Below are positions 18,714 through 28,359 of a stretch of DNA of 64,000 bases, in pieces; position 1 is the first letter of the stretch, and every line of letters starts with the position of its first letter. Under the pieces are notes generated by a model that saw only the letters and a list, made by a program, of their open reading frames with translations, searched no databases and was not told the DNA's origin. The position numbers were made by a program, and so were the translations under genes. Source of the DNA: Barthelona sp. PCE (lineage: Eukaryota > Metamonada: BaSk clade); NCBI GenBank assembly GCA_040285745.1, contig JAUFOR010000006.1, forward strand, positions 124,001 to 188,000, given 5' to 3'.

Positions 18714-21044
18714 ATGAATTGGGCACGTTTGCATCAGAAATCGCCACTATTGGTGAGGGCAAGTTCATTTTTGGATAAAATTGTTGTTAATTACCGAAGA
18801 TTTGTTGCGGTTATGCTTTACAGTATTCTACGAATAGCAGTTTCAAATTATATCCACCCTGCAAGCTCTCCGGTCGAAGCTGCTCTTTTGCTAACCTTAA
18901 TTGTTCTATATTCGTTTTCAAACTGGATGAATATCACTCTAATTTTTTTGTTTAATTGTTTATTCTCTAGCGCATATCTAATTCACGTCCAATGCTTCAA
19001 AATTGTCATGTTCCATATTATGTTTGCTGAAACATTTTCAACGGTTACGGATAGCAATTTGCATTTTTTTATTGTTGCAAATATACTTATTACTTTTTTC
19101 TTTCGCATCCATATGATCCCATTCGCCCCAACCGACCTATTTTATTTTGCTTTATGTCTTTGTTACTTTGCAATTAAGCTTTTTTTACTTAATCGTTTTA
19201 AACAAACTGCTTTATTTGTTGATTCTGTGTTAAACCATACCATCAACGAATTTAACCCCCCTGAGCTCAATCCATTGACTGAAGAAACAGAAATGATTGA
19301 ATTTTTTGGATTTATGCTTACTGTTGATATGAATTTGATCGATGAAACAATTGATAAACGAAATTTCATTGAAGCATGTGAATTGTTGGGCATTAGCCAT
19401 GGGTTTGAATGTTGGAACAAAACAAACTCACAATTGGATTTTTTTATTGCAACAATGCAAAAAGAATCTCCCATTAATCATCTATATCTTGATTTAAATA
19501 ACACGGCGTCAGTACATGGTATGATACACCGTGTCATCTCGTTTTGTAGACGTTTAGTTATTCTAACTCGTTTGGATAATTGTCAGTCAATTTTTCACGA
19601 TTTTATGTTTTTTGTGTTGTATGGTGGTCTTTTACGTATTGAAAAGGTGGGTCAGTTATCACTCTCGAGGGATATGATGGTTGAAATGGTGTTTGCTATG
19701 AGAAATCAGTTTAACTCACTAATCTCTTTTGATAGATTGTTTTTTAATGATATTTGTGTTAAATTATTTAGAGAACATGTCCCATGCCTAACCATTAATG
19801 TCATTAAGGAATGCGGAGAAATTTTTTTTGTTGATTTCAGGTTAATGTGGTGTACTAATGATTTTACATGTGGTAATTACACGCTATCATCAGTCTTTTG
19901 TCAAACACGGTTGAAAAAGCAACTTAATGTCTTTGTTGATCATCCTTCACTTAAAAGATCAAAAAATATCGATTGGCCAGGTTATTTTCAGGTTCCATTG
20001 GTTGTTAAACGTATATTACTGCTGTTAAATCCTTTTAGGGACGTCCCATCACTGGATTTATCATCAGGAAAAAATATATCTAGCATTACATTAGAGAGAG
20101 AAAAAGATAAATTTTTAAATCAGGCATTAAACGTTTTATCTTCGAATAGCGTAAAGCAAAGATTGTTATTCTATAAGGACTCACATATATCCAGAGTAGG
20201 GGGATTACTATTGGTGCAGAAACTATGTATTCAAGTTTTTGTTTACGCTTTTTCAATTCTTTTTACAAATATGTGGAATTCTTTTGCTTTATTATTACTG
20301 GTTGTATGCAGTTGTAACTTATTGATGTATTTTGCAATGATTATTGGGATTTCAGTGGGAAACAAAATTTGGAATTTTGGTTTTCTTTCAGATTCTATGT
20401 ATGAATGTTTAGAGGGCTTATTTTATTTATATAATGTGTTTTATCACGACGAACAAATGCAAAAAATAGCTCTGACATTAATTTTTATACATTTTCGAGT
20501 TTTTTTTGCTTTGGATTTTCGATCATTAACCATTGCTTTTAATATAACTTGTCAGATTATTTTCCTTTTCTATGTGTATGGTATGAATGTATACGGATTG
20601 ACAGCAGTTTTTATTTGTTTAAGAAGAATTTTTTCTTATACTTTATTGATGGAACCATTTATTCATAAATCTATTATATTAGAAGAGAAAATAATTAGGC
20701 TTGGAAAATGTGAATCGCAATTTCTTCCTATTTTTGCTCTTCAACATTACACATCTAACAGAAGAATAGTGTTCATTATTGATAATGTTTGTTTATACAG
20801 AATTTCTTTTCGTGACCCTTTTGATCTTGATGGAAATATGTCACTCATGGATAATTTCAGAGATGTGTTAGTTGTTAATTACTCATTAGAAGGGTTCATA
20901 ATTGTTTTTTCTGAATTTGATCGTAAGTTTGTTGTTGATGATGTTTGTGCTTCATTCAGATGTGCCTTAGAACTGAATACAGTCGAAATGAGGAAGTCAT
21001 GTAAGATTTTTGTTGAGAATAATCGACTTTTTATGTTGGAGTAA
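18714..21044 (+). CDS. Multipass membrane protein, unknown
   Basis: A 776-aa protein, very rich in Phe, Leu and Ile. A first cluster of membrane spans lies in residues 25-165 (for example LLLTLIVLYSFSNWMNITLIFLF). A soluble middle region follows (about 165-500), then a second cluster at about 505-650 and a short soluble C-tail. The ATG at 18714 has a TTCATCC initiator-like motif 18 nt upstream, and the TAA stop directly forms a TAAA signal. No transporter or channel motif is recognised. It reads into the SNARE gene on the same strand 45 bp away, so endomembrane function is possible, but this is only context. Confidence 0.82.
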   Translation: MNWARLHQKSPLLVRASSFLDKIVVNYRRFVAVMLYSILRIAVSNYIHPASSPVEAALLLTLIVLYSFSNWMNITLIFLFNCLFSSAYLIHVQCFKIVMFHIMFAETFSTVTDSNLHFFIVANILITFFFRIHMIPFAPTDLFYFALCLCYFAIKLFLLNRFKQTALFVDSVLNHTINEFNPPELNPLTEETEMIEFFGFMLTVDMNLIDETIDKRNFIEACELLGISHGFECWNKTNSQLDFFIATMQKESPINHLYLDLNNTASVHGMIHRVISFCRRLVILTRLDNCQSIFHDFMFFVLYGGLLRIEKVGQLSLSRDMMVEMVFAMRNQFNSLISFDRLFFNDICVKLFREHVPCLTINVIKECGEIFFVDFRLMWCTNDFTCGNYTLSSVFCQTRLKKQLNVFVDHPSLKRSKNIDWPGYFQVPLVVKRILLLLNPFRDVPSLDLSSGKNISSITLEREKDKFLNQALNVLSSNSVKQRLLFYKDSHISRVGGLLLVQKLCIQVFVYAFSILFTNMWNSFALLLLVVCSCNLLMYFAMIIGISVGNKIWNFGFLSDSMYECLEGLFYLYNVFYHDEQMQKIALTLIFIHFRVFFALDFRSLTIAFNITCQIIFLFYVYGMNVYGLTAVFICLRRIFSYTLLMEPFIHKSIILEEKIIRLGKCESQFLPIFALQHYTSNRRIVFIIDNVCLYRISFRDPFDLDGNMSLMDNFRDVLVVNYSLEGFIIVFSEFDRKFVVDDVCASFRCALELNTVEMRKSCKIFVENNRLFMLE

Positions 21045-21089
21045 ATTTTTCGTGTAATACTGTTTTCTCTGTTTTACAGCATTTTTAAT

Positions 21090-21695
21090 ATGCAAATAGA
21101 TTTTATTAAGGGCGAATATGTGTCTAAGGTAAGTGAATTTAAGCATAAACTAAAGACAGAATTCGATTCACATTTATTTCTTCAAATCATACCGTTACAT
21201 AAGTTTATCGCCAAGAAAAACTCGGAAGACCCGCTTTTGGATGACTTTTCAAGTATTTTAGATGATGTAGGCCTAAGAAAGTCAACATCTTTAAGTGAGC
21301 AATCAACATTACAAAGTGATCTTTCTAACATACGTAAGATATCTAAAGAGGATCTTTTCGCCAATCTAAAGCCAAGCAAGCCCTTAATTGGCGTGGGAGG
21401 AGAAGAAGATATAGTACGGAGATTAAAAGGTATGAAAAATCAAATTAGTATGAATTTAGATGCCAGTAGAGATGCAGTACAATGTTTAGAAGACAATTCT
21501 AACTCGTTGCTGAGTGTATTGAAGAAGAGTAGAATAGCTAATTCGTTAATTGATCGTTCAAAGGGGATTATTCATAGTATTGGAAAAAATGAAAAGCTTA
21601 AATCTATTTTTGTATTTATTTCTTTTCTCATATTCTCTATTTCGTGTGCATTTATTGTGTTTCTACGACTTAGATCAAGATTTATTAAGCCATAG
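21090..21695 (+). CDS. Tail-anchored SNARE, Use1/Sec20-like
   Basis: A 201-aa protein ending in a single C-terminal membrane anchor (SIFVFISFLIFSISCAFIVFL, about residues 171-191) followed by RLRSRF. The preceding 65 residues form an amphipathic SNARE-type helix: EEDIVRRLKGMKNQISMNL, then LEDNSNSLLSVLKKSRIAN. An Asp sits about 37 residues before the anchor, the place of the unusual zero-layer Asp of Use1. The spacing also fits Sec20 (BNIP1). Both are ER Q-SNAREs that receive COPI vesicles from the Golgi. No N-terminal signal is seen, as expected for tail anchoring. Use1 versus Sec20 is unresolved. Sec24, the next gene, works in the opposite (ER exit) pathway. Confidence 0.65.
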   Translation: MQIDFIKGEYVSKVSEFKHKLKTEFDSHLFLQIIPLHKFIAKKNSEDPLLDDFSSILDDVGLRKSTSLSEQSTLQSDLSNIRKISKEDLFANLKPSKPLIGVGGEEDIVRRLKGMKNQISMNLDASRDAVQCLEDNSNSLLSVLKKSRIANSLIDRSKGIIHSIGKNEKLKSIFVFISFLIFSISCAFIVFLRLRSRFIKP

Positions 21696-21998
21696 TGATA
21701 TTCTGTCTTTTACAAAAATATCTCCTTTTTTTAAATGTTTCATGCGTTTTTATGGTTGAGTTCTGCACTTTACATCGTTCAAACATCATTACAGTACAGA
21801 ATAACAAAGAAATGAATGTTGAACAGTTATGATCAGGCACTAGATTTTGTTGAACAGAGCGGTTTAATGTGACTGTTTGCCCCATTTCATGACGGTTTTA
21901 TAGAGTAAATTAAACAAAGAAAAAATGTATTTGTTCTTAAGTTCCTTTTCTTTCTTTGATTTTTGTTTTAGCACTTTGAACAGAAGTCAAACGGGCAT
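21696..21998. other. 303-bp upstream region of SEC24
   Basis: AT-rich spacer. A tttttaaatg run close to the SNARE stop may serve as its poly(A) signal. GCACTTTG lies about 28 nt before the SEC24 ATG. Nothing else is visible. Confidence 0.4.
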
Positions 21999-24805
21999 AT
22001 GTTACCATCAGAGATAAAGAACGTCGGAATCACAGGCTTGTATGAAAACTATCAAATTTTTCACATCATCTTACATTTAGAACTCCTCAAGTTGAGCCAA
22101 AACAGCCTATAATCACTGGTCCCACACCAATTTCACCAGAAAAAAGTGAACGCACGTTCATTGAACCACCCAAAGACAGCGATGTTAACTATGTGAAGCC
22201 TTCCACAACATCTGCACCCCACTCATATGCATCATTTGACATGGTCGTGGGAGGAGAAGCACCAAAACCCATTGGAACTGTTCCAGGTGCGAAACAGGAA
22301 GTTGACAATCGCCCTGTTGTTAAAAAAAAGTCTACAGTAACGAATGAGGATCCACTAAACTCAAGCCTTCCATCCCCAGTACCCACAGAGTATTTTACCG
22401 AACCAGAAGATATTCGCAAAAATCAGTGTAAGAGTATTTTAAAACCTTTGCGTCATCACAGAGATAACGATGCAGACCCCATCCACCTCAAGCCCACATC
22501 GAAGTATATCTACACAAGTGAAATGCAGAGGAGTTATTCCCAAATTCCATTGGCAGTAATGTCTAGTCCTTTAGCAGCAACGAAATACACACCTACAAGT
22601 GACATTCCATGCCTTGAGCGCATGCCTGGCCGTTGTAACCGCTGCCGTGCCTTCTTTTCGCCCTACGTTGTCTTTAAATTACGTGGAACAGCAGTGATTT
22701 GTCCATTTTGTCGATCAAGCACCACTCTTCCTACGCATCGCCCTGTACCAGTGTCCGAAGCTGGACTGTGCACTAACTATGACGCGTACCCAGAGTTTAA
22801 CCATGGAACTACAGATTACCTCGTCGATCCTTCGTTTGGGTTTGATGATGTCCCTGCTAACAACCCACCAGCGCACATATTCGTTGTGGATTGCACGCTA
22901 CACAGCAAATCAACCGGTTGCTACGATGCTGCCCTTGAGGCAATCAAGCGTATTGCAGAAAATGAAGTAGTGACTGGCTTTTCTGATGATGGATTCGTAG
23001 GCCTAATGTTAATCGATAGTTTTGTTCACTTCATCACATTGGGCACTCCTGTGCCAACTGAAGTGAACTCATCAAAGATCTTTGTGAAACCTACAGATTC
23101 TGAATTACCAATACCAGTTGGTTCTTTCCTTGCACCATGGTCAACTGCTAGAGATAAGTTACTTTCGGTCATTGATGTTCTCATGCGCACGAAACGATCC
23201 CATGTTGCAGATGTTGGCGTGTCAAAACTTGCTGTGTTACCAGCGGTTATTTATGCTAGAACAGCTTTGAAAATGCTTAAATTACCCGGCCGTATTGAGC
23301 TTTTCTATAGTGTGCTCCCAACAATCGGTACAGGTGCTCTTGTTGAAAGAAATGCGGATGTTATGGGTACTGTTGAAGAAACAAAATTATTCGTAGCACA
23401 AAACAGTCTATATGACCGAATTGCTCGTCAACTCAACGACGGTTCAAACAACATATGTGTTGATGTCTATGCATTTCCTCAGGCTAGACGAAATATTTCA
23501 ACGGCTACTGTTGGTAATTTAGCAAGAAAGACAGGTGGTATTGTGGAAGTGTTTTATAAAATAGCATTAGGATCACCATTATTGGAAGCTGCAATTGCTC
23601 GTATTGTTCACCTCATTGAAATACCCGTCGTACAACACGTTTCTCTTCGAATGAGATGTGCTCATCAATTATGTGTTCGAAAAGTATACGGTGAATATGT
23701 GGGCGGTAGTGGAAGCCGTGGTGCTTCAGATGAGATATCAGTTCCATTCTTAAGAGCAGATCAGCAGTTTGCTTTCGAATTACAGTATAACGGTTCTCTT
23801 GTATCAAGTGACAGTACTGGTTTGGTAACACCAACACCCATTCAAATGGCTGCACTGTTCTCCATGCCAAACGGTCAGCGTATTATTAGAGTGAGTACAA
23901 CTTCACTGTTTGCCGTCACCAATGATTCCACAGTGATCAAATCTGTTTGTATTGATACTGTAGCTGCATACTGGATGAAGGTTGCAGCATGTATGATGCA
24001 AACAGTTCATTTACATCAGCTAAGAACGAACATCCAATCAAACACTGTAGGGATGTTTTACCACTACCGTAGCTCAGGTGCTATCGATCACCGCCAACGT
24101 ACATTCATTGTGCCCATGTCCTACCGCCGCCTTGTCGGGCTGATCACTGGCTGTAGAAAGACAGACCTGCTTCGTGAAGGAACATCCACTTCTGTTGATC
24201 AAAGAATCGCTGCTGCGTCTCTCTTTAGTCGTGCCCTCACGTATGACATCAGCCGTAGTGCCCTCTCGTTTATCATCAACTCACAGGAACCCGTCAGTGG
24301 AAATTTAATTCAAAAAGATGCTTCACTCCTTCAAGATTGGTACAGTGATATGGGACGTGCTCTTACTTTACATCGTGGACTCCGTGCTTCTCTTGCAGAA
24401 AATGGTTTGTTCATCATTGAAGCTTATCAGAAATGTGTGTATGTAATAGCAGGAAAAGAATTTGATCTTGATTGTAATGACACCTTTATTTATGAGACGG
24501 AAAATTTAGTAAGTGGTATTGAAGTCTTCCCAGCTGATACTCCTAATGGTCATCGATTCTATTATTTATCAGACTATTTATCATTTTTACGTGGTTTTGA
24601 GTTACCCCTAGTTTACGTTCGTCAATCAGATACTATGTTTGATTTAAACGTTTTACCTTTATTGTTTGAAGAAGACACACATACATCAATGGGTTATAAG
24701 AACTTTTTATTAACAGTTCATTCAAATGTATTACGTAGATTAAAAGCTGAACAAGCTGCTTCTGAACAGTCTGCTTTAGCACATCATTATCCTGGAGTGC
24801 ATTAA
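21999..24805 (+). CDS. SEC24: Sec24, COPII cargo-adaptor subunit (one intron)
   Basis: Exons 21999-22039 and 22081-24805 give 921 aa once a 41-nt intron is removed; the uninterrupted frame begins only at a GTG at 22193. Domains in order are a disordered N-terminus, a zinc finger CNRC/CPFC (about residues 199-223), and a vWA-type trunk (HIFVVDCTLHSKSTGCYDAALEAI onward). A beta-sandwich, a helical region and a C-terminal gelsolin-like fold (EFDLDCNDTFIYETENL) complete the layout. Sec24 selects cargo as Sec23's partner on Sar1-coated ER exit vesicles. The N-terminal disorder and zinc finger followed by trunk favour Sec24 over Sec23; cargo-binding site residues cannot be judged. The stop overlaps the dUTPase stop on the other strand. 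Confidence 0.88.
22040..22080 (+). other. Spliceosomal mini-intron in SEC24 (41 nt)
   Basis: GTATGA at the 5' end and CTTACATTTAG at the 3' end. Removal joins codon 14 (phase 2) in frame and links the only good ATG (21999) to the long ORF. The intron contains stops in the relevant frames. It shares its end motifs with three other introns in this window. Confidence 0.82.
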
Positions 24806-25239
24806 TGAGTACCAGTAGATCCAAAACCATTGGTGCCACGCTCTGTTTGAGTTAAATCATTGGCGTTAATTACTTCTGTATGAATATATGGTGTAATAAT
24901 GATTTGAGCAATCTTCATGAAAGGAGTTACAATAAAATCTTCGTTAGTTGAATTGAATAATATTACTTTAACCTCACCTCTGTAATCACTATCAACAACA
25001 CCAGCAAAAACATCTAATCCTTTAACGCTAAGACCTGAACGAGGGGCAATTCGCCCATAAGTATGCTCTGGAATCTCCATAGAAATGGCTGTAGGAACAC
25101 AAGCTGTCTTTCCTGCTGGGATAACAAAATTTTCTGTTCCATCTGTTGAGCAGTAGAATAAATCGAGACCTGCAGAGTGCTCGCTCCCTCTTTGCGGTTC
25201 CCTTGCTTCTTCACAAAGCTTGTGTACTTTTAAAAGCAT
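24802..25239 (-). CDS. DUT: dUTP diphosphatase, trimeric type
   Basis: A 145-aa trimeric dUTPase with all five family motifs: SAGLDL (motif 1), PRSGLSVKG (2), GVVDSDYRGEVKV (3, with the uracil-site Tyr), FMKIAQIII (4, weaker than the usual GxRIAQ) and RGTNGFGSTG (5, C-terminal flap). It hydrolyses dUTP to dUMP and pyrophosphate, keeping uracil out of DNA and feeding thymidylate synthesis. It has no targeting peptide. The ATG at 25239 starts 403 bp from a divergent gene. Its TAA overlaps the SEC24 stop at ATTAAT, and a TAAA signal lies 24 nt downstream, inside the SEC24 coding strand. Confidence 0.95.
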   Translation of the reverse strand: MLLKVHKLCEEAREPQRGSEHSAGLDLFYCSTDGTENFVIPAGKTACVPTAISMEIPEHTYGRIAPRSGLSVKGLDVFAGVVDSDYRGEVKVILFNSTNEDFIVTPFMKIAQIIITPYIHTEVINANDLTQTERGTNGFGSTGTH

Positions 25240-25641
25240 TAAAAAAATGTTATGTTGTTATCAATTGTCTATGACATTAGTCAGTTGCTGTTTGGCTATT
25301 ATATATTTATTTGGGTGGCTCAACAATGTTTAAACGTTCAGAACAGCGAATATAGTGGAACTGCATAAAAAATCTTCAAAAATATCATTTTTTAGGTTGT
25401 TTATTATCTCTTTGTGGATTTATATATCCTTACCATATAATATATCATGTTCAAAAGAAGGAAAAAACAAGTTTGTGAAAAACGAATTCCGATCCGTTTT
25501 CATGCTATTCTTTGGTCCAAGCATACTATAATTACAAATTAATCTTCATAGAACCATACAAAGTAAGTAAATTCAAAATTTGGAAATTTGATTTTTGAAT
25601 ATATCCCTTTTCTACCAGTTTTTACCGCTTAAAACGCTGCA
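25240..25641. other. 402-bp divergent promoter region
   Basis: AT-rich spacer between two outward-reading genes, dUTPase and the 189-aa gene. Only runs of A/T and no repeat or ORF are visible. AACATTTTTTT lies directly before the dUTPase ATG and CAGTTTTTACC before the other. Confidence 0.4.
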
Positions 25642-26211
25642 ATGAGTGTAACAGGGGCACACACAACAGATACCAATGTGGATTTCGATCCTATCGCACC
25701 AAATGAGCTAGATAAATTGCAACAAGACTTGAGACTGCGCATTCAATCTGGTGAACTGTATAAAATCGCCGAACTAAAGAACGTCGTTCGCCGCCTACTG
25801 CGTGGTTTCACACACGAAGCTAGACAAGATTTCACCCAACTAATGTTCCTTGATGAGTACGTAAGGACCGTCAGTTTGTACAAAAACATGACAGTGGACA
25901 CTGCTCTTGAAGGTTTCCTTGAGCGTTTAAATCCCAGCATTGATAATTTCCTACGTTCTTTACATCAAATAGATGGAGAAACACAAAGTACACAAGCAAA
26001 GTTCAGAGCACTTGTACGTTCCATGCACCTGGCAGTGTTGCAGTTATTTAACGTCGCAGAAGAGCTGCGTAATGAAAGATTAGAACTAATTCAAATTATG
26101 TTAGGTTATTTGGAAGTGAATGGTGAAGTATTTTCTCAAGAAGAATTAAATAGATTTAACTCAGAAGACTTGAAAGTAAGTGATGGAACACTTAAAAAAC
26201 TTAACTTTTAA
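25642..26211 (+). CDS. Unknown 189-aa all-helical protein
   Basis: An ATG-started ORF whose product is a run of amphipathic helices with no signal or membrane segment (for example LDKLQQDLRLRIQSGELYKI, LERLNPSIDNFLRSLHQI and LVRSMHLAVLQLFNVAEELR). The composition suggests a small scaffold or complex subunit. I recognise no family. The stop TAA followed by A gives a TAAA signal. It converges with the exonuclease gene (73 bp apart). Confidence 0.75.
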   Translation: MSVTGAHTTDTNVDFDPIAPNELDKLQQDLRLRIQSGELYKIAELKNVVRRLLRGFTHEARQDFTQLMFLDEYVRTVSLYKNMTVDTALEGFLERLNPSIDNFLRSLHQIDGETQSTQAKFRALVRSMHLAVLQLFNVAEELRNERLELIQIMLGYLEVNGEVFSQEELNRFNSEDLKVSDGTLKKLNF

Positions 26212-26284
26212 ATGATTTTGTATAAAATATACTGAAACTACAATTTTTTGTAAAACAATAATTAAATTTATTGAAATAAAACTA

Positions 26285-27559
26285 TCAATTGGATTTCTGG
26301 ACTGCATAAAGCTTAAAGACCTCACTAAATTCCTCAATATACCTAAATAATTCATCCATATTCATTAAATCAAGCAATTGTTTAGAAAATTTGGCTTCCT
26401 TAGTGGGAAAGAATTCTTCAGTGATAACATTATATTTGAGTTGGATGGGATGGCCCTGAACGATAGCACGATGATATTTTTTAGGAACTAAACTGAGAGC
26501 TTCATCCTTCGTTAATATATTAGGTTGAGGTGGGAAACTTGACCTGTATTTCTTAGAATAGAATGTACTTCTCATTAGCATGATATCATAAACACCCGCT
26601 GAACTGAGTGCACGAGTAAAAATCATTGATTTTTCATCTAAATGTGTAACATATACAGAAGGTAATCTTAAAGGGTTAATAGCACCTGTATACCTTACAA
26701 TACAGTTCTCAATGATCAGAAGACCGTTCCATACTACATAACCTAAAGCATCACTTAGAGAATTAACCTTAACTTTCCCTAATTCGTGAGGTAACTCACA
26801 TGAAATACGCACATCCCCCATTAATTCCCATGGAATGAATGAAGGGTTACAAGTGTCATTGAATTCATTGCAATATAACTGAACATATTCATTAATACAT
26901 TCACTCATTAAAACGTGACTGAAAAAAGCTGGAATTGCAAGTTCACAACCACATACACAAGGGACTTTAATCTTTGCAAGATCCTTCAGGATGTGAACAA
27001 CAAGGTTTGTTGCCCATACATCGTAAGCAGCATAATTCACTTTCTTCTGTGGCAATGGATAATCTGACCATTTCCCCAAACTAATCTTTTTGTTTTTAAA
27101 ACTTTTTGTATCAATACCAAGAGTCCTAAATAGTTTTTCAAACCCAAGAGGTAAATGAAAATTATTTAATGCTGGTTCTATATCAAAAAAATTGGTAATT
27201 TCATGTTGAAAACTATTTCTAAACATTTTTAAGTCTAATTTGTTCTTGCCCACCTTCTGAATGTCCCCGGTGAACAGCTGAATAAGAATATCAGGTAGCT
27301 CAAGACTTTTTTCGGTGTGTAACACAAGTATCTCATCTTGGTTTGCTAATTGGATCACTGAAATATTAGGAAATCGATTCTTTCTGACCAGCTCACAGTC
27401 CCATTCGAAATCAAAAACAACATAAGAACCCTCTAAATACTTTTCAACGATGGGAATCCAAATTTCTTCATCACTGAAAGCACATGCTGTGACCTTCATT
27501 GCAGGATACAGTTCAGCTGTCTGGTTTTGTGTAAATTGTATGAATGTTTGTACTGACAT
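26285..27559 (-). CDS. DEDDy 3'-5' exonuclease (WRN-exo/EXD-like)
   Basis: A 424-aa protein from the ATG at 27559, which has a TCATCCCTTTCTTCA initiator-like stretch upstream; an upstream TTG is not a real start. All exonuclease motifs are visible: FDFEWD with the DxE pair near residue 50 (Exo I), KVGKNKLDLKMF (Exo II), and NYAAYDVWATNL with the YxxxD of the DEDDy class (Exo III). The layout resembles the WRN exonuclease or EXD proteins, which degrade DNA or RNA 3' ends with two metal ions. The C-terminal 200 residues are not recognised; a CVCGCEL group lies just after the exonuclease domain. No helicase or HRDC domain is attached. It lies 59 bp downstream of AK7 on the same strand. Confidence 0.82.
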   Translation of the reverse strand: MSVQTFIQFTQNQTAELYPAMKVTACAFSDEEIWIPIVEKYLEGSYVVFDFEWDCELVRKNRFPNISVIQLANQDEILVLHTEKSLELPDILIQLFTGDIQKVGKNKLDLKMFRNSFQHEITNFFDIEPALNNFHLPLGFEKLFRTLGIDTKSFKNKKISLGKWSDYPLPQKKVNYAAYDVWATNLVVHILKDLAKIKVPCVCGCELAIPAFFSHVLMSECINEYVQLYCNEFNDTCNPSFIPWELMGDVRISCELPHELGKVKVNSLSDALGYVVWNGLLIIENCIVRYTGAINPLRLPSVYVTHLDEKSMIFTRALSSAGVYDIMLMRSTFYSKKYRSSFPPQPNILTKDEALSLVPKKYHRAIVQGHPIQLKYNVITEEFFPTKEAKFSKQLLDLMNMDELFRYIEEFSEVFKLYAVQKSN

Positions 27560-27618
27560 TTGCTGAAGAAAGGGATGAAAAAATGTTAACAAACTTGAAC
27601 CAAAAATTTACATTGTTA

Positions 27619-28327
27619 TTATTCAGTTGATTCCCTGAAAAGGTATTCTGCCACAAACTGAATTGGATCTTCAGGTCTTAATTCAACTAATTCATATAAA
27701 GCCTTTGTTAAAGTAGGCATAATGTGTTCAGAAAGATACTCTTGATATGGCTTAGATTTTTCTTCAATAAGAGCCAACTCTTTATCCCTCAAAGCCTTTA
27801 ATCTTTCATCAGCTGCAGCGCGAGATTTTGCTTCAACTTCAGTTGCTTGCATTATAGCAGTTTGAGTATTAACGACAGCAGCTTGCTGCATATTGGCAAT
27901 CATTTGATGCTGTTGCATAGCAGCCATTTGACGCTCTTCATCAGAAGGTCCATAATTATGAGGAGCACCAATGATTTTGACAGCTGAAGCGACTAAATCG
28001 TCCACAGCCATTAAGGGATCGAGAGGAATAACAGAACATCCACCCTCTTCTAATAATGTAACGAAAGTATCGTTCTTCTCTACTTCTTCATTCTCTTCTG
28101 CTTCTTCTTCTTCTTCTTCGCCCTCTGCCTTAACTTCAGCTCCCTTCACAGGGGCCTCATCATCGATACCACTTGCCAATGCAAGATATCTATCGATCTT
28201 CTGTTCAAAATCTTCAGGGATCTCATCACCCAACTTATTCTCCAAGAATTCAATGATTTCAGGTTCTTTAGAGAGCTTAAACATGAATACAAAGTCAGGG
28301 ACAAACAATGGTGGCTTACCATCATCA

Positions 28328-28359
<32 letters not shown>

